Shown here piece after piece: positions 7,671 through 14,966 of a stretch of 64,000 nucleotides of DNA. The notes beneath the pieces were generated by a model that saw only the letters and a list, made by a program, of their open reading frames with translations, was not told the DNA's origin and made no database searches. The DNA comes from Dysgonomonas hofstadii. GTDB lineage: Bacteria > Bacteroidota > Bacteroidia > Bacteroidales > Dysgonomonadaceae. How positions within the stretch are numbered: the first letter of the stretch is position 1; each line of letters opens with the position of its first letter. Where the stretch lies: the NCBI RefSeq assembly GCF_014196915.1, contig NZ_JACIEP010000001.1:434001-498000 (forward strand), in the 5' to 3' direction. Position numbers and translations under genes: made by a program.

Positions 7671-10529
7671 ATGAAAAATATATTTGGGATTATTATATTA
7701 TTCCAGTTTATTGCAGGTTTTCAAAATCTGAATGCCCAATACGAACTCAATTTCGGGCTTCAGTCGAAACAAGCGGAAAGTGAACTGCCGAAGTCAAAAG
7801 CGGCATACATCCCCCCCACCCCTAAAGCTTATCAGTATATAAATGGAGAGCTACAAAAAGATGAGGAAGGGAATTTTACAATAAGCAAAGGTTGGGAAAT
7901 GACAGAAGCTTATAAGCTGTTTGAAGAGGGAAATTCTTTATGGAAGACTTCTTCAGGTAATACCGGCTGGTATAACGCGACTGTCCCCGGAACTGTATTG
8001 ACTACCTTAGTCGATCAGGGAATATATCCTGATCCTTATTATAGTCTCAACAATCTACATATCCCCGATACCTTATGCCGTATGGACTGGTGGTATCGTG
8101 TAGCTTTCGATATTCCGGCAGATGGACTCGATTCCGAATACGAACTTTTATTGAACGGTATCAATTACAAAGCTGATGTTTGGCTGAACGGGCAACGGCT
8201 CGGAAATCTCGCCGGAGCATTTAAAAGAGGCATCTTTCCGACAAAAGGAATATTGAAGAATAATGAAAAAAATATTCTGGCGATACATATATTTCCACCT
8301 AATAATCCGGGCATACCTCACGAGCAAAATAAGCTGTCATTCGGTGGCAACGGAGGAGCCTTATGTCTCGATGGCCCCACTTTTATTTCATCCGAAGGAT
8401 GGGACTGGATACTTGGAATGAGAGACAGGAATATCGGTATATGGCAGGATGTTAAGCTAGTTAGGATGAACAAGGTCAAAATAATAGATCCGTTTATTAT
8501 TACAGACCTGCCTCTGCCTGATACTTCTTATGCCGATTTGACGATAAAAACAACACTGGAAAATATCACAGACCAGTCACAAATATTTATATTAAAAGGG
8601 ACAATAAACAACATTACTTTCTCAAAAGAGATTACGCTTAGCCGCAATGAAAAGAAAGAGGTAACCATTGACAAAAATGAGTTCAGCCAGTTAAGGATAC
8701 AAAATCCACAACTATGGTGGCCAAACGGTTATGGAAGTCAATTTCTCTATAATCTTAAACTGTCGGTAGAACAAGAAAATAAAATATTACAAACCAAAAA
8801 TATCCGTTTCGGTGTTAGGGAACTGTCTTATGAACTGATGGCTCAATCCGAAGCCAAAGAAAACGTTCGTTTCAACTACAGTCCTACCGATGCGGGTAAA
8901 CCTTTATTCAATAATAAAAATGCCGTAAAATTGGAAAACACTCAATATCCCGACATCTTTGTGCCGACTTTTGAGAGCGGTGCGGAAAAGTATATCAACA
9001 GAATAACCGCTAGCGAAGAAAAAGATAATCCTTACCTGACTATACTGGTAAATGGCAAAAAAATATTCTGCCGTGGTGGAAACTGGGGAATGGATGACGG
9101 GATGAAGCGGGTGTCGAGGGAAAGACTCGAACCATATATCAAACTCCATAAGGAGATGGGCTTCACCATGGTGCGCAACTGGACAGGTGAAACAACCGAA
9201 GAATTGTTTTACACGCTGTGCGATGAATATGGATTACTCGTATGGAACGATTATATGATGTCGACTCAGACTTTCAACCTGGAACCCTTAGACCATAAAC
9301 TCTTTCTTGACAATGCGGAAGACATTGTGCGCCGTTTCCGCAATCATCCGTCCATTGCTATCTGGTGTCCTCGCAATGAAGGGTATGCTCCTGCGGCATT
9401 GGAAGACGGTTTTCAGAAAATAATCACAGAGAACGACGGAACACGCCATTATCATGGAAACTCGATGAAACTCAATCTTCGTCCAAGTGGGCCATGGCAT
9501 TATCTGGTAAAATCTATGGATTACCTGACTGAGCGTTCTGATGGATTCACTACCGAACTGGGAGCGCCATCCGTACCTACAGCCAATACTATCCGCAAGT
9601 TTATAGCAAAAGAAGATCTGTGGCCGATAGGAAACGTATGGTATTACCACGACCTGCACATCGAGAGTTTCGACTGGAAAGATTATATCCGTGATGTAAA
9701 CCGTATAGGTAAAGAAGAAAGTAAAAATATAGATGAATTTGCTGCGCGGGCACAGTTCAAGAATTACATCCTCTACCGTAATATGCTGGAGGCGTGGAAT
9801 AACAAAATGTGGAACCATGCCAGTGGAATACTGCTGTGGATGAGCCATCCGGCATGGCCCAGTATGACATGGCAGACATATTCTTATGATTATGAAACTC
9901 CCGGATCGTATTTCGGAGCAAAAAAGGCCTGTGAACCTGTGCATATTCAATGGAATTGTATCAACAACCAGTTACAGGTTATAAACACAACCTTGGCAAG
10001 TCTGCCTTCAGCTAAAGTTAGCTTTGGAATATATGATTTAAAAGGGAAAAAGCTTTTCAACAAACAACTGAAAGTGAACATCGGAGAGAATAGTGCAACT
10101 AATTGCGGTGAGATGACTATTCCTTCGGATATTCAAGAAGAATTGCTGTTAGTGAGGGTAGTATTGGAAGATGCCAAGGGAAAACAGATTTCAGTAAATG
10201 ATTACTGGATCAATCAGAAAGACAGTAACGATTATACTAAAATATCAGATATAGGAAAAGCCGGAATTAAGATCATAGAAAAAGGAACTAATTATAAAAA
10301 CGGAATTCTATCACTCAAAGCGGAAGTTAAGAATACGGCACCGGATATAGCCCTGACTGTCAAGCTAAACGCCCGGGAAAAAGAAACCGGTCAGATTATA
10401 CTCCCTGCTTATATTTCCGATGGGTATTTTAATTTATTACCTGGTGAAACCCGGATTTTAGACGTGGAAATACCATTGCAGGAGAAGAGAGAAATATACA
10501 TGTCGGCAGAAGGATTAAATACATTCTAA
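7671..10529 (+). CDS. GH2-family exo-beta-glycosidase (beta-mannosidase / exo-glucosaminidase-like), exported
   Basis: A signal peptide (ending L-N-A-Q) is followed by an unusual ~55-residue linker and then the GH2 architecture: sugar-binding jelly-roll domain (~80-270, with G-W-Y-x-A-T-V-P-G-T-V and W-W-Y-R), Ig-like domain (~275-385), TIM barrel (~450-720) and C-terminal beta domains to residue 952. The candidate acid/base is Glu570 in W-C-P-R-N-E-G. Glu629 in T-T-E-L-G-A-P-S is the most plausible nucleophile. The layout resembles mannosylglycoprotein endo-beta-mannosidase and exo-chitosanase relatives more than lacZ-type enzymes. It likely acts in the periplasm on oligosaccharides imported by SusCD. 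The precise sugar is not certain. Confidence 0.85.
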   Translation: MKNIFGIIILFQFIAGFQNLNAQYELNFGLQSKQAESELPKSKAAYIPPTPKAYQYINGELQKDEEGNFTISKGWEMTEAYKLFEEGNSLWKTSSGNTGWYNATVPGTVLTTLVDQGIYPDPYYSLNNLHIPDTLCRMDWWYRVAFDIPADGLDSEYELLLNGINYKADVWLNGQRLGNLAGAFKRGIFPTKGILKNNEKNILAIHIFPPNNPGIPHEQNKLSFGGNGGALCLDGPTFISSEGWDWILGMRDRNIGIWQDVKLVRMNKVKIIDPFIITDLPLPDTSYADLTIKTTLENITDQSQIFILKGTINNITFSKEITLSRNEKKEVTIDKNEFSQLRIQNPQLWWPNGYGSQFLYNLKLSVEQENKILQTKNIRFGVRELSYELMAQSEAKENVRFNYSPTDAGKPLFNNKNAVKLENTQYPDIFVPTFESGAEKYINRITASEEKDNPYLTILVNGKKIFCRGGNWGMDDGMKRVSRERLEPYIKLHKEMGFTMVRNWTGETTEELFYTLCDEYGLLVWNDYMMSTQTFNLEPLDHKLFLDNAEDIVRRFRNHPSIAIWCPRNEGYAPAALEDGFQKIITENDGTRHYHGNSMKLNLRPSGPWHYLVKSMDYLTERSDGFTTELGAPSVPTANTIRKFIAKEDLWPIGNVWYYHDLHIESFDWKDYIRDVNRIGKEESKNIDEFAARAQFKNYILYRNMLEAWNNKMWNHASGILLWMSHPAWPSMTWQTYSYDYETPGSYFGAKKACEPVHIQWNCINNQLQVINTTLASLPSAKVSFGIYDLKGKKLFNKQLKVNIGENSATNCGEMTIPSDIQEELLLVRVVLEDAKGKQISVNDYWINQKDSNDYTKISDIGKAGIKIIEKGTNYKNGILSLKAEVKNTAPDIALTVKLNAREKETGQIILPAYISDGYFNLLPGETRILDVEIPLQEKREIYMSAEGLNTF

Positions 10530-10640
10530 AGAGAAAATAAAAGGTAAAAAGTACAGATTAATTATACAAAGAATACATTACCATGAAATAGAAATATCTT
10601 ATGGATAGGGAGAAATTGTCTCAAAAAATAAAGAACGAAC

Positions 10641-11201
10641 ATGGATAAATCGAAAATTTTGTTTCCAAAAGCAATATTCACGAATAATCTTTTAACCGGG
10701 GAGAGCGTAAAATGTGACACACGCAAACTATCCGATCTGGAGAATATATTTCTGGATAAAGAAGCTTTCCGCAATATGGACTTGCAGCAAACAGTCTACA
10801 ATGTCAACAGCCTGCTTCCCGTAAAGGAAAATACTCCCGGAGGGCTTTTTTTCGGTATCACTACTATTTATCCGGGAAAAGTAGGGAATGAATTTTTTAT
10901 GACAAAAGGGCATTTTCATTCAAATCTCGATACTGCCGAATTTTATTGGGGAGTGGAAGGTGAAGGAATGCTTATAATGATGGATATGGACAGGAATGTA
11001 TGGGCCGAAAGAATGTTTCCGGGAAGCCTGCATTATATACCGGGAAAAGTTGCCCATCGTGTAGCGAATACCGGCTATCGAAAGCTGGTATTCTCTGCCT
11101 GCTGGCCATCAGATGCCGGGCATGATTATAAATCGATCGCGAAAGATGATTTCGCCATGCGGCTGATAGAAAAAAATGGAGTTCCTGTACTGATTAAATA
11201 A
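10641..11201 (+). CDS. Cupin-type (archaeal-type) phosphoglucose isomerase
   Basis: This cytoplasmic metal-dependent isomerase interconverts glucose-6-phosphate and fructose-6-phosphate. The 186-residue protein has no signal peptide and a single cupin domain. The motif G-H-F-H (His91, His93), Glu100 in T-A-E-F-Y and His139 in V-A-H-R-V reproduce the spacing of the four metal ligands known for the Pyrococcus furiosus enzyme (H88, H90, E97, H136). It starts a cassette (isomerase, ROK kinase, mannose-6-phosphate isomerase, second cupin isomerase), with 6 bp to the kinase gene. The 111-bp upstream gap shows no clear promoter. Bacteroidales normally use a different, sugar-isomerase-fold Pgi, so this copy is likely dedicated to the locus. 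Confidence 0.88.
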   Translation: MDKSKILFPKAIFTNNLLTGESVKCDTRKLSDLENIFLDKEAFRNMDLQQTVYNVNSLLPVKENTPGGLFFGITTIYPGKVGNEFFMTKGHFHSNLDTAEFYWGVEGEGMLIMMDMDRNVWAERMFPGSLHYIPGKVAHRVANTGYRKLVFSACWPSDAGHDYKSIAKDDFAMRLIEKNGVPVLIK

Positions 11202-11207
11202 AAAACG

Positions 11208-12176
11208 ATGAAAGAAACATATACAATAGGAATCGATCTGGGAGGTACATTCGTAAAGGTGGGATTGATTGGCAACGGGCTAATTATTGACTGTTCTGTA
11301 TTCGAGTCTAATATGCATAACGGATTAGAAGCTAATTTGCCTGACCTGAAATCGACGATACTGGATATTATCGATAGGAATAATGTCCTGGTAAATGAAC
11401 TGACCGGCATTAGTCTCGCTTTCCCGGGCATAGTAGATGCGACTAACAGCAAAGTATTATCGACGAACGAAAAATATGATGACGCATGCCGGTTGAATCT
11501 GGAAGCATGGTGCGAAATAAATTTCGGAGTGCCGTTCTATATCGATAATGATGCCCGGCTTGCCACAATAGGAGAATGGAAATACGGCGGCGCAAAAGGC
11601 CTCAATAATGTAGTAATGATGACTCTCGGCACGGGAATAGGCACAAGCGTCATTCTGGATGGCAGGGTGATGTACGGAGAGCATTTTCAGGCGGGATCGC
11701 TGGGCGGCCATTTTGTGGTAGATTATAAAGGACGGAAATGCTCGTGTGGAAACATCGGATGCGTAGAAGCTCATGCTTCATCATTTTTCCTGCAAAGAAT
11801 AATCGAGGAAAGTGATAGCTTATCCGCTGCATTTAAAGCTGAATCAAAGGAGTACACTTTCGAAAAATTGTTTTGCCTGTCGAAAGAGAATGAAGAAGCC
11901 CAATCATTGATAAATGAATGCCTGAATGTGTGGGCTGCGGCAATAGTCACTTATATACATGCGTACGATCCTCAGATAGTGATCGTAGGAGGAGGAATTA
12001 TGAAAAGTGAGGATTTAATCTTACCATTTCTTCGCCGCTATGTGGACGAAAACGCATGGTGCCCTACACAAAAAGTAGAGATAGTAGCTTCTGAACTGGG
12101 AGATAATGCCGCCGTGTTAGCAGCAGAATATTGTTTAATAAATAAAATAAGAAAAAGTGAATCCGCTAAAATATAA
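11208..12176 (+). CDS. ROK-family sugar kinase
   Basis: This cytoplasmic ATP-dependent hexose kinase has 322 residues, the usual ROK length. The N-terminal phosphate loop is I-D-L-G-G-T (Asp10-Thr14). The catalytic aspartate lies in Y-I-D-N-D-A (Asp115). G-T-G-I-G-T-S and the ROK zinc-binding signature C-S-C-G-N-I-G-C-V-E (Cys178, Cys180, Cys185) follow, then G-G-G-I near the C-terminus. There is no DNA-binding HTH domain, so it is a kinase and not a ROK repressor. Its neighbours suggest that it phosphorylates mannose or glucose delivered by the MFS symporter encoded at the end of the locus. The final 20 bp overlap the next gene. Confidence 0.92.
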   Translation: MKETYTIGIDLGGTFVKVGLIGNGLIIDCSVFESNMHNGLEANLPDLKSTILDIIDRNNVLVNELTGISLAFPGIVDATNSKVLSTNEKYDDACRLNLEAWCEINFGVPFYIDNDARLATIGEWKYGGAKGLNNVVMMTLGTGIGTSVILDGRVMYGEHFQAGSLGGHFVVDYKGRKCSCGNIGCVEAHASSFFLQRIIEESDSLSAAFKAESKEYTFEKLFCLSKENEEAQSLINECLNVWAAAIVTYIHAYDPQIVIVGGGIMKSEDLILPFLRRYVDENAWCPTQKVEIVASELGDNAAVLAAEYCLINKIRKSESAKI

Positions 12177-13932
12177 ATCAAATTATGATAAATATCCGGT
12201 GGTTCAATTACCGGACGATTATATAAAAGATTGTTTCCCAGGCTGGAATGCAATATTAAGTGAAATAGCTTCTAAACTGCAACAGAAAGTTGGGAAAAAA
12301 AATATCCTTGTCATAGAATGCTATCCTGGGGTATTTGAAAAAGAAATTGAAGATAATTTTCTATCTAAATTTCCTGATGTACTGATTCTGAATTCATCAT
12401 CGGCAATGCTCTGTGAGGATAAACTCAATGCCTTGCTGAAAGAAGATATAACAGACGATGAAATATTCGGCTATATGACCCGCCGGAATATCGACTGCTA
12501 TTTCGACACTATAAAAGTTGAAGCATTACGAAGCCAAATAAAAGAAGCGAAGAATGATCTTATAATCATTTTTGGTACAGGCGCGGCTTATATACAACCG
12601 GAATCCGATATTCTCATGTATGCCGATATGGCAAGGTGGGAGATACAGATGCGTTTCCGTAGAAATGAGTTAGGCAATATCGGAGTCAATAATAAAGACG
12701 AACGGGCTTCTCTGAAATATAAAAGAGCTTTTTTTGTAGACTGGCGCATCTGTGACCGATTCAAAAAGAAATTAATGCCAAAATGGGATTACGTCCTCGA
12801 CACGAATATCAAAAACGAACCTAAAATGGCTACGGCCAAGGCTATACGTGCAGGACTGAAACAGGCTGCAAGCCAGCCATTCCGTGTAGTTCCTTTTTTC
12901 GATCCCGGACCATGGGGCGGACAATGGATGAAAGAAGTCTGCGACCTCGACAGAGATCAAAAGAACTTTGCATGGTGCTTCGATTGTGTGCCTGAAGAGA
13001 ACAGTCTCTTGCTTGGTTTCGGCGATGTGAAATTCGAATTGCCGTCTATAGATTTGGTTTTCGCACATCCCTGTGATTTGTTGGGAAAACCTGTGCATGC
13101 TCGTTTCGGAGATGAATTCCCTATTCGCTTCGATTTCCTCGATACAATGGATGGAGGTAATTTAAGCTTACAGGTGCATCCTCTGACAGAATATATACAG
13201 GAAAAGTTCGGGATGCACTACACGCAGGAAGAAAGCTATTATATGCTCGATGCCCGAGAAGATGCAGTAGTATATCTCGGTCTGAAGAACGGCATAGATA
13301 AGGATAAAATGATCAGTGAACTTGAAGATTCCCAGACTACAGGAAAATTCGACGCAGATAAATATATAGGGAAATATCCGGTAAAAAAGCACGACCATAT
13401 CCTTATTCCTCCCGGCACGATCCATTGTTCAGGGATTAATGGAATGGTACTCGAAATAAGTGCAACTCCTTTCATCTTTACCTTCAAACTATGGGACTGG
13501 GCCCGTCTGGGGCTTGATGGCAGACCACGACCTATCAATATCGAGCATGGAAAGAATGTGATCCAATGGAACAGGGACGAAAACTGGGTGAAAAATGAAG
13601 GTATCAATCAGATAGTGAAGGTGGCTGAAGGCGATGGCTGGCATGAAGAAAAAACCGGATTGCACGAGTGCGAATTTATAGAAACCCGCCGTCATTGGTT
13701 CTCCAAGACAGTACCTCATAAAACAAATGGTAGTGTAAATGTACTGAACCTGGTGGAAGGACGTGAGGCGATAGTGGAAAGTCCGACAAACGCATTCGAA
13801 CCGTTTGTTGTGCACTATGCCGAAACTTTTATCATCCCTGAGGCTGTGAAAGAATATACAATACGTCCTTTCGGCGAATCGGAAGGGAAAGAATGTGCTA
13901 CCCTCAAAGCTTATGTGAGACACAATGGATAA
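12157..13932 (+). CDS. Class I mannose-6-phosphate isomerase with large N-terminal extension
   Basis: This enzyme converts mannose-6-phosphate to fructose-6-phosphate using zinc. The cupin-type PMI domain occupies about residues 260-591. It shows the zinc-ligand motif L-S-L-Q-V-H-P (Gln339, His341) and the second-half H-I-L-I-P-P-G-T-I-H (His423). Classic PMIs are 300-400 residues; here residues 1-250 form an extra domain that looks like a degenerate nucleoside-kinase-like alpha/beta fold without an intact P-loop. The start is a GTG inside the kinase gene. No in-frame ATG occurs nearby, and the 20-bp overlap implies translational coupling. The stop overlaps the next start by 8 bp. Role and fold of the N-terminal domain are inference. 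Confidence 0.88.
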   Translation: MNPLKYKSNYDKYPVVQLPDDYIKDCFPGWNAILSEIASKLQQKVGKKNILVIECYPGVFEKEIEDNFLSKFPDVLILNSSSAMLCEDKLNALLKEDITDDEIFGYMTRRNIDCYFDTIKVEALRSQIKEAKNDLIIIFGTGAAYIQPESDILMYADMARWEIQMRFRRNELGNIGVNNKDERASLKYKRAFFVDWRICDRFKKKLMPKWDYVLDTNIKNEPKMATAKAIRAGLKQAASQPFRVVPFFDPGPWGGQWMKEVCDLDRDQKNFAWCFDCVPEENSLLLGFGDVKFELPSIDLVFAHPCDLLGKPVHARFGDEFPIRFDFLDTMDGGNLSLQVHPLTEYIQEKFGMHYTQEESYYMLDAREDAVVYLGLKNGIDKDKMISELEDSQTTGKFDADKYIGKYPVKKHDHILIPPGTIHCSGINGMVLEISATPFIFTFKLWDWARLGLDGRPRPINIEHGKNVIQWNRDENWVKNEGINQIVKVAEGDGWHEEKTGLHECEFIETRRHWFSKTVPHKTNGSVNVLNLVEGREAIVESPTNAFEPFVVHYAETFIIPEAVKEYTIRPFGESEGKECATLKAYVRHNG

Positions 13933-14719
13933 GAAAATTCTTCAATTCGATCCAGGATTTGGAATTCAGCCAGTCAGTAATCCTTTAGGTTTTCTCTACG
14001 ACAATGATGTATTTGGACCTGAGGTTGAAAACAGACGGTTGGACGATATACGAAAAAGCCTGATGCAACCCGATTGCGATGGCCCGGAAGTGGTCTATTC
14101 CATTGCTATGGATGTAGGAAAAAAAATACACCGTGAGATGCTAATCGACAGGCACCTCTTGTTTGGAGTGGTGACATTTGCTGCCGGGAAATTAGGTGCA
14201 GAGCCTATACGCAGTCAGGGACATATACATAAAGTCTCACCGATAAGTAACTGGTCTACTCCCGAGGTATATGAAATATGGTCGGGTGAAGCCATTATAT
14301 ATATGCAGGAATATGCAGAAGACGATCCGGGACGTTGTTTTGCTGTGTATGCCAAGCAGGGAGACGTGGTAATTGTTCCGCCTTATTGGGCTCATGCCAC
14401 TATAAATGCGAATCCGGACAAGGAGATGACATTCGGGGCGTGGTGTGACCGAAAATACGGATTTGAATATGATGGCGTGAGAAAGCATAAGGGTATAGCA
14501 TGGTATCCGCATTTCGATGAGAATAATACATTGGAATGGGTGGCTAATCCCCTCTATAATAGTTCATCTTTAATATGCAAAACGCCTGAAAAATATCTTT
14601 CTTTAGGCATTAAGGATAATAAGTCTATATATCAGTTGTTTGAAGAAAATCCTGATTTATTTTCGTTTGTTCCTTTTCCTCAAAAAAAGAAGGATGTATG
14701 GGTGGATTTTGTGCCATAG
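13925..14719 (+). CDS. Second cupin-type glucose-6-phosphate isomerase family protein
   Basis: This 264-residue cytoplasmic cupin is related to archaeal-type phosphoglucose isomerases but longer than the copy at 10641. Metal ligands are visible in Q-G-H-I-H (His100, His102), in P-E-V-Y-E (Glu114 or Glu117) and in Y-W-A-H-A-T (His157). It shares the pattern around those motifs with the first copy, but little else is obviously conserved, so the two are distant paralogues and not a recent duplication. The ATG lies inside the PMI stop region (8-bp overlap), placing it firmly in the cassette. It may act on glucose-6-phosphate or on another phosphosugar made by this locus. Confidence 0.82.
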   Translation: MDKKILQFDPGFGIQPVSNPLGFLYDNDVFGPEVENRRLDDIRKSLMQPDCDGPEVVYSIAMDVGKKIHREMLIDRHLLFGVVTFAAGKLGAEPIRSQGHIHKVSPISNWSTPEVYEIWSGEAIIYMQEYAEDDPGRCFAVYAKQGDVVIVPPYWAHATINANPDKEMTFGAWCDRKYGFEYDGVRKHKGIAWYPHFDENNTLEWVANPLYNSSSLICKTPEKYLSLGIKDNKSIYQLFEENPDLFSFVPFPQKKKDVWVDFVP

Positions 14720-14805
14720 AAGTAAATTAATTTAAAATAGAAAAGTTTATCTATATATTTTAGGTGTAGGAATAGTTATTAAAAACGATCTTTGAAAAAT
14801 AGAAA

Positions 14806-14922
14806 GTCAGGTTTTAATAAAATAAATACACAATAAAAATCCTGCAATAGTGTAACATTTGCCTCGCCTTCGCTTCGGCGATCGTTGATTGTTACTTTTT
14901 TGTTAAAAAGCTAATGGCTAAC
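14806..14922. repeat. Copy 1 of a dispersed intergenic repeat (degenerate)
   Basis: The block starts with gtcaggtttta (14806-14816), continues through a hairpin containing cttcgctt, and ends with ctaatggctaac (14911-14922). The same three blocks, in the same order but on the opposite strand, recur at 49560-49650. The conserved parts are short and the spacers differ, so this is an old or degenerate pair. It sits entirely between genes, in the 247-bp gap before the beta-mannosidase gene. Confidence 0.5.
14852..14903 (+). terminator. Probable terminator after the isomerase/kinase cassette
   Basis: Arms gtaaca (14852-14857) and tgttac (14890-14895) enclose an inner tcgcc/ggcga stem, and a run of six T follows. 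It would end transcription of the cassette before the downstream beta-mannosidase gene. It is also part of the dispersed repeat, so it may be a by-product of that element. Confidence 0.45.
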
Positions 14923-14966
14923 AGTTAAAGGCTAAAATACTAATTCGTATATTTAAATTTCAAAAT

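Noticed and set aside
9288-9950. 220-codon minus-strand ORF
   Set aside because: It lies wholly inside the GH2 gene on the opposite strand and has no recognisable protein features.
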